Assembly (NCBI GenBank): GCA_026315105.1 | Contig: CM048751.1 | Span: 334,830,649 to 334,894,648, forward strand | Length of the DNA stretch: 64,000 nt | Direction of reading: 5' to 3' | Source: Locusta migratoria | Lineage: Eukaryota; Arthropoda; Insecta; Orthoptera; Acrididae | Shown here: in pieces, positions 44,816 to 54,816 of the stretch | Layout: every line of letters begins with the position of its first letter | Numbering within the stretch: position 1 is the first letter of the stretch | The notes under the pieces: model-generated | The model's database searches: none | What the model saw: only the letters and a program-made list of their open reading frames with translations | Told to the model about the DNA's origin: nothing | Translations under genes and position numbers: made by a program

Positions 44816-45420
44816 GAAAATACCTCATTATTACTACTACTACTACAGTCTTGCAATGTACAAAATAGAAAACTTATGTTTGTAAGTAATTTTTCTTCAT
44901 TATGGAGACACAAATCTATAAATAAAGTGATCACTCTGTTTTATTACTGCGAAGGGCAAATAACGTTTGACATAACAAAGTCTGTCGGAGAAGACTTATT
45001 AAGGTAAAAAATCATTTTAGTGTTGTGTTACAGAAATAAATAGGGCAGAACAACGTCTGTCGGGACAACTAGTAAAATATAATTTTCGCTTAAATGCAAG
45101 CACCTGACAGTGAAGAAATTGTGCTGATGTTTCTAAGGCCTCGTCTACGCTTTAAATGAAGGATTTCAAGTAAAACTTGCTGTTATATATTTGTTGCTAT
45201 AATACATTAACCACGATTTCTTTGAAAAAACTACACGCAGTGAACAAATTATACCTACCCTTAGCTTTACAAAACTTTATCTCTGACATCTATCTCTACA
45301 AAGTAACCTGGGCATAATATATCGCTTTTATTCAGATGCTAAGCCCTTCTTTCTCAAAAGCTCTTCGCTTTCGTATAACGCACTACCTGTATTTATAAAG
45401 TACTTACACAAAAGGGTAAA

Positions 45421-46107
45421 TCAAATCTTTAAACAACATAATATATAAAGCAGAGTGTCCGTATGTTTTGTTCCAGTCTTTATGAAATTTTGTATACGTA
45501 AGCTTCGATCCATGATGACGGTCGCCGTAAGTGTAAGAATCACGTACGATACATACTTAACGAGATATGACGTCATAAACGATAGTAATCGCAATAGAAC
45601 TGCCACATAATGCGGCGAGACTTTAAAAATGCGCTATATGAGAATGAGAGTACTTATCGATTTGCAACAAACTTCAAACATAATTTCAAACCTTTATTAA
45701 ACTCTTTCTCGCTGACAACCATAGCAAATGATGAAAGGAAAAAAGTTTCTCGGTTACTACTTTTCCGCTGATTATGGTGTAAAGCTACGGCATTCGATAT
45801 GACATTACAATTTATAATTTCTACACTACAAATTGCAGCAGCAGCAAATTTTACAGACAGTATACACACAAATAGTTGAATGTATCTTCTAAATTGTATT
45901 ACAGTTCGACACTTAGTTCATGAGATATGAGCAAGTAACTTTCATGGAAAACCGCTCCATCACGCACCAAGTTTTAATCTATTACTTCTTTACTACTAAT
46001 TGTGTTCCCAAGAGATTTTACAGACATACAACCTTTATACAAATGAATGTATACCTGAAAGTGGCAGGAATAAATAAATACACGGCCAACGTCGGATTTT
46101 CAGCTAG
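45421..46107 (+). mobile_element. Helitron-like, family B copy 2
   Basis: It ends in CGGCCAACGTCGGATTTTCAGCTAG at 46107 (hairpin then CTAG, followed by T). The start is probably a TC near 45421-45426, followed by AAACAACATAATATATAAAG. The body matches 20543-21144. It contains CGTAAGCTTCGATCCATGA, GAGATATGACGTCATAAACG, and TTTTACAGACAGTATACACA. No protein is encoded, so it is non-autonomous. Confidence 0.72.
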
Positions 46108-46950
46108 TGTTTATTAAAAGTAAACTATCTCAGTAGACCTAATAGTAGCCTCCTTAAGCTATCACATTTAGAAATCTCTATTTTTCTGGAACCTAAAGAA
46201 AGATTTATATTAGCACCAATTTTTGTTGCTAGCTGTTACAGCCATATGTAGCACATACTCTCTCTCTCTCTTCCAATCGTTTCGTACTTCTATAAAGTAC
46301 GCCGATGAATGATGTAAGTGTTGTGAGTCTCACAGTGATAATCGGCCGATCCCTCCCAGTTTTAGTTCACAACTCACGCCGCTAGGAGGTGCTCGGGAGC
46401 GCTGTCGCGAGTTTAGGCGATGAGTTTCCGGTATCGTCTTTAGAAGCTATCTGCAGACACGCTGAACCTCACTTGGCCTCGCGAGGCTGTTTGACTGTTA
46501 CAACATACTAATGGGCTATGCTTCATATCACCAGAATACGTAAAGTCGTTTGGAGACAGATAAACACACTGTGAAGAACGTATAACATCTTCCACAGCGA
46601 AACGCCTTTAGATTAGCTCAAACAGCACCCTTTCGTTGTAGAGTATTGCCGGCGAACGTATTGATCTGGTTGTTTGACTGCGTGGCAAAATTTCCCCTGG
46701 GAACACTTAACACATTCTGTCTACAGCCCCGAAGTCTCTCCACCGGAGAGACTGGGACAGTACCGGAGCGCTGAAGACAGTATTTCGTCAGTTTGTTTTG
46801 GAAGTGGAGGTACTCGCTTCGGTACTATCATGAATTCATATCTAACCATAAGCAGACATAGATCGCATTGTGTAACAATGGGTTAAGCCGTTACAGTGAC
46901 TCCCTCTAAAAATATAAACAGTTTTCTCACTTTTCTATACCTGTCTCTTT
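46108..46950. other. Unassigned DNA with a CT microsatellite
   Basis: A (CT)n patch lies at 46258-46272. The rest, including a GC-rich part near 46380-46420, matches nothing recognised. Confidence 0.4.
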
Positions 46951-46954
46951 TCAC

Positions 46955-48350
46955 CTAGTTGTTGTGGACTTCAGTCCGCAGACACGTTTGGTGCAGCTCT
47001 CCACCCTACTCTGTCGTGAACAAGACTCTTCATCTCCTCATAAGGACGGCAACCTACATCCATTTGAATGTGCTTTCTATATTCATCTCTTGGTCTCACT
47101 CTGCGATTTTTACCCCACACATTTCCCTCCAACGCTAAACTCACAATGTCTTCTATCAATCGTTCCTTCATTTTAGTAAAGTAATGCCAGATATTCGTTT
47201 CCTGCCCAATTCTGTTTAGTACCTACTCATTACTTATGCGATCCACCCACCTAATCTTCAGCATTCTTCTGTAGCACCACATTTCAAAAGCCTCTACCCT
47301 CTTCCTATCCGCATTGTTTGTCGTCTAAGCTTCACTCCCATAAAAGGCAACACTCCACACAAATACCTTCAGAAAAGAGTTCCTTACGGTTAAATATTGA
47401 ATGTTAACAAATTTCTACTCTTCAAAAGCGCATTCCATTGTCATTCTGCATTTCATATCTTTTGTACTGCGACCATCATATGTTATTTTACTGCCTAAGT
47501 AACAAAACTCATCTACCACCTTTACTGTCTCATTACCTAATCTAATTCATTCAGCATTGCCTCATTTTCTAAGACTGTATTCCACTACCCTTGTTTTTCT
47601 CTTGTCAATGTTCATCTTATACGCTCCTTTCAATACACAGTCCATTCCGTTAAACTGCTCCTCAAGGTCATTTGCTGACTCTGACAGAATTACAATGCCA
47701 TCAGCAAAATGCAATATTTTCGTTTCTTCATCCTAAACTTCAATTCCTACTCCAAATTTGTCCTATCTTTCCTTCATAGCTTGCTCAATGTACAAATTTA
47801 ACAACATTGGAGGAACTCTACAACCCTTCAACTGATAACTGCTGTCTGGTTTTTGTACAAGTTATAAATAACCATTCGTTCCTTGTATTTTACTCCTGCT
47901 GATTTTATAATTGGAAAGAGTGTACTCCAGTCAAAATTGTCAAAAGCATTTTCTAAATCCACTAAAGCTAGAAATGTAAGTTTCCTTTTTCTTAATCTGT
48001 CTTCTAAGACAAGCTGTAAAGTGAATATTGCCTCCCGTGTTCCTACATTTCTTCTGAATCGAAACTGGTGTTCCCCAAGGTCGTCTTCTAACAGATTTGC
48101 CATTCTTCTGTAAATAATTTGTGTTAAAATTTTGCAACCACGACTTATGAAACTGATGGTTTTGTAATTTTCACGTCTGTCTACACCGGCTTTCTTTGGA
48201 CTTGGGATGATTACATTTGTCGTAAAGTCTGAGGGTATTTCCCCTGTCTCATACATCTTTTGTACAAGGTGAAATAGTTTTGTTATGGCTCTCGCAGAGA
48301 CTTCAGTAGTTCTGGGGGAATGCCATCCACTCCAGGGACCTTGTTTCAAA
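46955..48350 (-). pseudogene. LINE A-related copy, RT to 3' end, minus strand
   Basis: The minus strand frame 48349-47831 shows LFHLVQKMYETGEIPSDFTT, NYKTISFISRGCKI, EHQFRFRRNVGTREAI and LVDLENAFDNFDW. Lower-numbered parts continue with FADGIVILSESAN (FADD altered to FADG), YLGSKIT, WCYRRMLKIRWVDRI and the end motif LALEGNVWGKNRR with RPRDEYRKHIQ. It ends near 46955 in TTGTTGTGGACTTCAGTCC. It has many stops and is related to LINE A at 35470. Confidence 0.75.
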
Positions 48351-48384
48351 TTAGATCTTTCAGTTTTACTATAAAAATATTAAA

Positions 48385-49015
48385 CATGGGTAATGGAATG
48401 TAGTATCAGAAAATCAGGCAATACTGAAGGAATTAGATTAGGTAATGAGACAATAAAAGTAGTATATAAGTTTTGTTACATCGGTAGCAAGATAATTTCT
48501 GTTTGCCGAAGTAAACAAGATTTAAAATTCAGAATGGCTATAGGAAGAAAAGGGTTTCTGAAGAAGCGAATTTGGTTGACATCCAATTTTAGTTTAAAAG
48601 TTAGGAAGTCTTTGTGAAATCATTTGTCTGGAGTGTAGCATTGCATGGGAGTGAAACGTGGATGATAAGTTCAGACAAAAAGATGACAGAAGCTTTCGAA
48701 CTGTGTTGCTACAGGCGAATGATGAAGATTATATGGGTAGATCACGTAACAAATGAGGAGGTGCTCAACAAAATTGGGGAGAAAAGGAGTTTCTGGCATA
48801 TCCTGGCTAGAGACGTCAAAGAATGCTTAACTTAGTATTAGAGGGAAGTGTGTGGGGTAAAAATAATAGAGGAAGACCGAGGAACGAATACAGTAAGCAG
48901 ATTCAAAACAATGTAGGATGCTGTACGTATTCTCTGATGAAGAGGATGCACAGAACAGGGTAGCGTGGTGAGCTGCGTCAAACCAGTCTGCGGACTCAAG
49001 ACCACAACAAAAACG
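48385..49015 (+). pseudogene. LINE A-related 3' fragment, plus strand
   Basis: It starts inside the coding end with MECSIRKSGNTEGIRLGNET, then YKFCYIGSKI. It continues through CLECSIAWE-like, EVLNKIGEKRSFWHIL and LVLEGSVWGKNNRGRPRNEY, and ends with GELRQTSLRTQDHNKND. It is back to back with the minus-strand copy that ends near 48350, so the two 3' ends point outward. Truncated and frameshifted. Confidence 0.7.
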
Positions 49016-49133
49016 ACAACAATAACAGCCACTCGTTGTATATATGGTGGAACTTCTGATACTTGGCGCTTGAAGGATAGGCACACACAGGATTCAGTAT
49101 GTTGCACACGATGTCATGCAACACCGTGGAAAC

Positions 49134-49385
49134 CGAGCGAAGTGGCGCAGTGGTAACACACTGGACTCGCATTCGGGTGGAAGGTGGTTCAAATCCACAT
49201 CCGGCCATCCAGATTTAGGTTCTTTGTGATTTCCCTAAATCATTCCATGCAAATTCCGGGATGGTTCCTTTCAGAGGGCATGGCCGATTTCCTTCCACAT
49301 CGTTACCTAAACAATCCGAGCGTAAGCTTCGCCTCGAATGACCACTCTGTCGACGGGTCGTTAACACTGATCTTCCTTCCTAACA
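49134..49385 (+). mobile_element. tRNA-derived SINE (family 3)
   Basis: The head GAGCGAAGTGGCGCAGTGGT (A-box TGGCGCAGTGG) and B-box GGTTCAAATCC lie at tRNA spacing, followed by the body TCCGGCCATCCAGATTTAGG, TGATTTCCCTAAATC, GGGATGGTTCCTTTC and CATGGCCGATTTCCTTCC. I remember this body as a SINE widespread in insects. Target duplications are not clear. Confidence 0.85.
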
Positions 49386-49539
49386 GCGTGAAATGCATCG
49401 TGTGCCACGTACCGAGTCGTGTAGGTGCCTATCCTCCAGGAGTCAGAACTTATACACCGTATAAGGTAATCGAATACGCTACGTCATCAAAGGTATTCGG
49501 ACACCTGCCTGAAAATAACGTACAAGTTCGTGGTGTCCT

Positions 49540-50115
49540 CCATAGGTAATGCTCGAATTCGGTAAGGTGTTGGCCGACCTTTAGCTTTGATGACAGCTTC
49601 CACCCTTGCAGGCATACGTTCAGTCGGCTACTCGAAGGTTTCCTTGGGAATGTCTACCCATTCCTCACGGAGTGCTGCACAGGAGAGGGGTATCGATCTA
49701 TATCGGTACGACATAGGACGGAGTCGACGTTCCAAAATATCCAAGAGGTGTTCTGTAGGATTGAAGCCAGGATTCAGGGTAGGCCAATCTATTACATGAA
49801 CTTTATTGTCGTGTAACCACTCTTCCACAGGCGGTGTATTAAGAACAGTGGCTCCATCGTGTTGAAAGACGCAATCGCTATCCCCGAGTCACTCTTCAAC
49901 AGTGGGAAGCAATAATGTGTTTAAAATATTAATTTTGGCATGTGCTGTGATAGTGCCAGGAAAAACAAGGAGGAGTTCAAGCCTTCTCCACGAAATTACG
50001 ACAGCACCATAAACAACCGCCTCCGAATTTTACTGTTGACACTACGCACGCTGGCAGATGAAATTTACCGGTCATTCGGCATACCCACACCCTGCCGTCG
50101 GATCGCCACAATGTG
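49540..50115 (-). pseudogene. Tc1-like transposase, second half (DD34E)
   Basis: On the minus strand from 50115: WRSDGRVWVCRMTGKFHLP, ACVVSTVKFGGG, a frameshift, then QHDGATVLNTPPVEEW with the second catalytic Asp. 34 residues later the motif GFNPTEHLLDILERRLR carries the catalytic Glu, the DD34E spacing of Tc1. The C-terminal end RVEAVIKAKGRPTPY is present. The first half is at 51860-52610, separated by an insertion. It is inactive because of stops and shifts. Confidence 0.82.
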
Positions 50116-51856
50116 TTGTAAGGAATAGAAAAAAAAGTAGAAGAAAGGGGTTTGTAATAATAAGAGGTGTGATTAAATTTTCAAACAATTAGCAATACAA
50201 TTAATGTTATTAACAAAAACTATGGCCCTATCTGACAGACTTTTCAAAAGATCACTCACCTTTCCTTTCCTTAAAATCTCCAAAGGAGACTGTGCACACA
50301 CCGATAGCTGAAGATAAACTACCGCGTATGTGCGTTGTGTTCGACTTAATTAGTACGCCAGAGATAGTAATAATTTTGAAATAGTAATAGCAACAAATTC
50401 AGTGTGAAGTGGTTGGCAAGTGGGTGCAGTCCAACCACTGAAGTCAGTATTTGATAAAAATTAATGCTTTTAAGCAAACAGTAAATTTACGTAAATCAGT
50501 CTTGGCTGATAAAATGCAATCGATAATCGTATTAGTTTGGTTCTTTTAAGGATAGATATGGCGGTGGTAATTACTGTTGAACTCAGTTATAAAAAAATAG
50601 AAGAATTATTCATTAATCTGCAATAATTACTATAATGAAGTTCATTGCTATTCTTAATTTTATCCTAAGTTTCACAAGAACCAACCTTTTTTTATTTTTT
50701 ATTGATTTATTTATTTTTTGATTCAGTGTCGTAACACTGGCATGCAACTGTCTATGATCAAGTATTATTCTAATAACTATGACTATCTCTATTTTAGGTG
50801 ATCTCTCTCTTTGTCAAGATGATCTAATTAAAATGTTATTCATGCATTATTGAGGATTGTCATACTGGTCAAGATTGGTTAAGTATTTGTTTCAAATAAG
50901 CAAGTAAAAGTACAATCTAACTTTCATTTATATATATTTTAACAAAATTCAACCATGCATTCACAGTAAATTACCACAAATAGCATTCAACTTATCTTAG
51001 TCAGCAGTACAGCGTTGTGCTTCTCTGTAGTTCGATAATAGTTCCATTACAATATAGTGGTTACAAGATTTCATACAGAAATAGTTATGGTAGTGGCTCC
51101 TCCTTTGGCAGCTTGCTGGCAGTCTCCGTGAAAATTCGCGAATCGCGTAATTAATCGCGACCATTAGCGTCTGCGATGACGCTACCGCGTTTCGGACGTC
51201 TGGACGGATACCGAACACGTAACGAATTTCTGCCTCAGCAGAACGAACGAATGAATAATTCATTAATGTCTGTTTTTTACTTCTCTTGGATACTCTTAAA
51301 CACAGGTTTCATTTATACTTTTCATTTCGTAGCACTTTAAACATATCATAACTTCCACATATGATAGCACTTCGTTACATATATTGTTTGAGCACTCCGC
51401 GGCCGCGTACGATCGTCTCAACTACGTCACGGGGAGGCGAATACTGCTGCTTGCCTGCTCTCCCACCGGCGAGCACTGCTGTTCAATAAAGTCTCTGAAC
51501 AGAGAAGCCATTTCGACTACCATTTTTATATCGATTTTTGATCTTGTTCACAGTGAAATATTTAACATGCACAAATTAAACCAAACAAGTAATTACGGCG
51601 AATAGAAAAGCATTCAAAGTACAGAAAATAAATAAAATATACATAAACAAATAGAGCACAGACAATAAACAAATGACATGAAATGTTTACAATTGCATTG
51701 CATACATACATTACGCATCACAATCATTAATTAATTGTCATCAGAAGATCATAATTACTATGAATACATTACCTACAGGTCAAACAGACAAAAATCTCTC
51801 AAAATGAGGCTCATATAGCGTTGTAATGTAAGGCTTACTGTAAGGGTTACCTTACA
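50116..51856. mobile_element. Unclassified DNA insertion (about 1.74 kb) in a Tc1 gene
   Basis: Removing 50116-51859 rejoins the Tc1 coding frame between DESRYT and LWRSDGR. The insertion begins TTGTAAGG and ends CCTTACA, short inverted termini, and GTG flanks it on both sides (50113-50115, 51857-51859). A 3 bp duplication fits some cut-and-paste families. No transposase was recognised inside, so it is probably non-autonomous. Additional GTAAGG/CCTTAC copies lie near the right end. Confidence 0.6.
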
Positions 51857-51859
51857 GTG

Positions 51860-52610
51860 TACCGTGATTCGTCACTCCACACAACGTTTTCCTATTGTTC
51901 GATCGTCCAATGTTTATGCACCTTACTTAAAGTGAGGCGTCTTTTGTCATTGATTTGCGTTTTGTGTGGCTTATGGGCAGCCGCACGACCAAGAAATCCA
52001 AGTTTTCACATCTCCCGCCTCACTGTCATAGTACCTGAAGTGGATCCTACTGCAGTTTGTAATTCCTCTCATTTATATCTCACTAACCTGTCATTTATAT
52101 CTGTCTCTTCATCTCATCCTCCTTCCTCCATGTCCTGCACGCGAATGTCTCCAAATCATCTCTTTGTATCCAAATATTTCTATCCTTTCTTTCATCCAAT
52201 CTCCTCCTCCTCTTGTTTGTCCAGTTTTGTGTTCATTCCTCTCTCTGCCCATCTCTTTTTCCCCCTATCCTTTCATCTCCTTCTCTCTCCTCCCCTCAGT
52301 CTCTCTCTCTCTCTCTCTCCCTGATTATCCTCTCCTTTACGCCAACCTCTCAGACTGATTCCCCTTGCCCTTCCTCTGTACGACGCTCTTCAACTATCGG
52401 CAGTGTATGTCAGTCAACAGGCGAGGTCGTCCTGTACGCTTTCGTGCTGTACGTGTCCCTTCACGTTTCCACTTCACTGTCACATAATAAACAATGGACC
52501 GAGGGATGTTTAGGTGTGTGGAAATCTCGTGTACAAGTAACACCAATTCAAGTGACCACGTTCGTTGTCCGTGAGCTCCGCAGGGCGCCACATTCTGGAC
52601 TCTCACGATG
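51860..52610 (-). pseudogene. Tc1-like transposase, first half
   Basis: On the minus strand the N-terminal helix-turn-helix (HLNIPRSIVYYVTVKWKREG, KRTGRPRLLT) lies at 52590-52395. After a pyrimidine-rich expansion, TMTVRREM and KLGFLGRAAAHKPH follow near 52040-51970. HKHWTIEQ, a stop, and ENVVWSDESRYT (first catalytic Asp) end at 51860. It continues at 50115 past the insertion. Together the pieces make one Tc1 family member of about full length. Confidence 0.8.
52080..52335 (+). repeat. Pyrimidine-rich expansion, including (CT)n
   Basis: About 250 bp of CTCC/TCTT-rich sequence ends in a (CT) run near 52300-52319. It sits inside the Tc1 N-terminal region, where no such sequence belongs, so it appears to be a local expansion or a separate simple-repeat insertion. 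Confidence 0.75.
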
Positions 52611-52693
52611 TATAATGACTACTGAGGTCTCTGATATGGTGTACAATACACTTCTCCAAGTGTTCCAAGCGTATTTCTTCTTCTAGTAACTAC

Positions 52694-52770
52694 CGGGTGT
52701 ACAGCCAGATCCCGTGGTCATTCTGACACGATATTTCGCCCTGGAGACGTCCGGCCATCTTCAGGTGAAT
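52694..52770 (-). ncRNA. Hammerhead-like motif in left arm
   Basis: On the minus strand: CTGAAGATGGCCGGACGTCT, then CCAGGGCGAAATATCGTGTC. This matches CUGAAGA, a stem candidate GGCC/GGGC, the GAAA box, and a short stem III ATA-TCG-TGT before C. One extra U follows the CUGAAGA box, and stem I pairing is not convincing. Its partner is at 54772-54816. Confidence 0.4.
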
Positions 52771-53398
52771 AGCGAGTACTGAAGAGCCCAGGTGTAGTCG
52801 TGGTACGTATAGTGGTTTTTGCGTATGCCAAAAGTGCTGCTGTCGTTTTGTGCATGCGATAAGTGGTGTCGTGCGTGATACAGTCGAGTTTCTGCTGCTA
52901 GATAGTATTAATCACAGTTTACAATTTTTGTCGTGCTGAAAGCCGTTATCACGATTTATAAGATTGTCAGTAAGACGTATTTCCGCCGATTCTTTAACAT
53001 GTGAATCACAGAAACTGGAGTTAAAATGTTTGCTTTACTATATTCCATTGTGTATCCCATGGAAAAGCAGTGCTCTGTTACTGCTGATTTTGATGGTTGG
53101 AGAGGGTGGGTGTGCCTTTCGTGTTCTACACATCGTACCTGTACAGTTCGTATTGTCTAGCCTATATATGCAGCGCCACACTCACAGGAAAATTTGTAAA
53201 CACCCGCTTTTCTCAGTTTCCGGTCATCTTTGAGGGTTCCTACTATGGCCAAGCTCTTCGCAGGTGGACTGACGATAACCTTGATTTTATTTTTACTGTA
53301 TTGGAGGTCACATTTCTGGCAAAATAACGAAAAGCAATTGATTTGTAGTCGTCATCAGTGTCCTCTGTGCATTTCTTCTTGTTATTATACTTTTAATC

Positions 53399-54722
53399 AA
53401 ATTTCGTGCTTATGGTATATTGACCCAAATTTGCGATAGGTTAGGGGATTTCCTATCAGAGAGGACACAGTTCGTAGTAATCGATGGTAAGGCATCGACT
53501 AAAACAGAAGTGATATCGGGCGATCCACAGGGTAGTGTTACTGGTCCTCTTCTGTTCCTTATTTACATAAACTATTTAGGGGAAAATCTAAGTATCACTC
53601 TTAGGCATTTTTGCAGATGACGCCGTCATTTACCGTCTAGTAAAACCACCTGAAGGTCAAAACCAACTGCAGAACGATCTGAATAAGACATCGTGAGTCG
53701 TGTAAAAATTGGCAATTGACTCTAAATAATGAGAAGTCTGAAGTAGTCCACATGTGTACGAAAATAAATCCGTTAAACTTTGTTTACAAGATAAATCAAT
53801 CAAAAGTGAAGGCCGTAAACGGCGCTTATCGTTGCGGCGTGGGATATTTACGAAACTCCAATCTCCAAAATTCTACTCCGAATGCAAAAATATATTGTCT
53901 ACTCCCATTTACATAGGTAGAAATGACCATCAGAATAAAATACGAGAAATCAGAGCTGGAGATTCAGGTGTTCTTTCTTCCTGCGCGCTATTCGAGAATG
54001 GAATGGGAGATAAATAGTATAATGGTGCCAGAATGAAAATTTTACTCTGCAGCTGAGTGTGCGCTGATATCAAACTTCCTGGCAGATTAAAATTGTGTGC
54101 CGGGACCGGGACTCAAACCTGGGACCTTTGCCTTTCGCGGGCAAGCGCACTACCGACTGTGCTATCCCGACACGACTCACGATGCCGCCTCACAACTTTA
54201 CTTCCGCCAGTACCTCGCCTCTTACTTTCCAAACTTTACAGAAGCTCTCCTGCGAACCATGCAAGACTAGTAATCCTGGAAGAAAGGATATGGTGGAGAC
54301 ATGGCTTAGCCACAGCCTAAGGGATGTTTCCAGAATGAAACTTTGACTCTGCAGCGGAGTGTGTGCTGATATGAAACTTCCTGACAGATCCCTTAGGCTG
54401 TGGCTAAGCCATGTCTCACCCATATTCTTTCTTCCAGGAGTGCTAGTCTTGGATGGTTCGCAGGAGAGCTTCTGTGAAGTTTGGGAAGTAGGAGGCGAGG
54501 TACTGGCGGAAGTAAAGTTGTGAGGCGGCATCGTGAGTCGTGTCGGGATAGCACAGTCGGTAGTGCGCTTGCCCGCGAAAGGCAAAGGTCCCAGGTTCGA
54601 GTCCCGGTTCCGGCACACAATTTTAATCTGCCAGGAGGTCACACTATAATGGTGGTTCGATGAATCCTCTACCAGGCCCTTAAATGTGATTTGCAGAGTA
54701 TCCCATGTAGATGTAGTAGAAC
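53399..54722 (+). pseudogene. CR1-like LINE copy 5, interrupted by a foldback element
   Basis: The plus strand shows FRAYGILTQICDRLGDFLSE, TKTEVISGDPQGSVTGPLLF and a broken FADD region near 53607. After a deletion near 53820, the end of the C-terminal domain follows (RRLSLRRGIFTKLQSP-like to FENGMGDK at 54013). The 3' UTR is split by the foldback at 54028-54644 and resumes with GGTTCGATGAATCCTC and ATTTGCAGAGTATCCC, then a GATGTAG tail near 54717. The foldback leaves a duplication of TATAATGGTG. Confidence 0.82.
54028..54644. mobile_element. Palindromic tRNA-like foldback element, copy 2, with 10 bp target duplication
   Basis: The arms 54060-54326 and 54388-54640 are inverted copies around a loop of about 60 nt. 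Both arms carry the tRNA-like head seen at 319-391 (right arm 54545-54617 on plus, left arm about 54170-54098 on minus). TATAATGGTG at 54018-54027 recurs at 54645-54654. It lies inside the 3' UTR of a CR1 copy, so the exact ends can be read. No coding sequence. Confidence 0.9.
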
Positions 54723-54771
54723 TACCACAAACACTGCGACTGCCCCTGGGCTCTTCAGTACTTGCTACTCA

Positions 54772-54816
54772 CCTGAAGGTGGTCGAACGTCTCTAGGCCG
54801 AAATATCGTGTCAGAA
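54772..54816 (+). ncRNA. Hammerhead-like motif in right arm
   Basis: CTGAAGGTGGTCGAACGTCT, then CTAGGCCGAAATATCGTGTC. It is the inverted partner of 52694-52770, here with CUGAAGG in place of CUGAAGA. The GAAA box and the ATA-TCG-TGT hairpin are kept. It is degenerate, and cleavage is unproven. Confidence 0.35.

Larger units (their letters stand above)
43923..45072 (+). mobile_element. Helitron (family A), 1.15 kb, with both ends
   Basis: It starts with TCTATATAAATAAAACTG (5' TC, preceded by A) and ends with a short stem CAGAACAACGTCTG-type sequence and GGGACAACTAG, followed by T at 45073. This is the A/T insertion site and TC...CTAG ends of Helitrons. The interior carries fragments of the rolling-circle replicase/helicase ORF. 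It is internally deleted and non-autonomous. A 44-base T run lies at 44359-44402. Confidence 0.88.

Noticed and set aside
47883..48113. Plus-strand protein over the LINE region
   Set aside because: It is the antisense of the LINE A reverse transcriptase on the minus strand.
46955..49015. Twin-priming inversion of one LINE insertion
   Set aside because: Both halves contain the LINE 3' end, whereas twin priming gives one 3' end only.
52164..52686. Proline/serine-rich protein on the plus strand
   Set aside because: It is a translation of a pyrimidine-rich tract and the antisense of a Tc1 gene.
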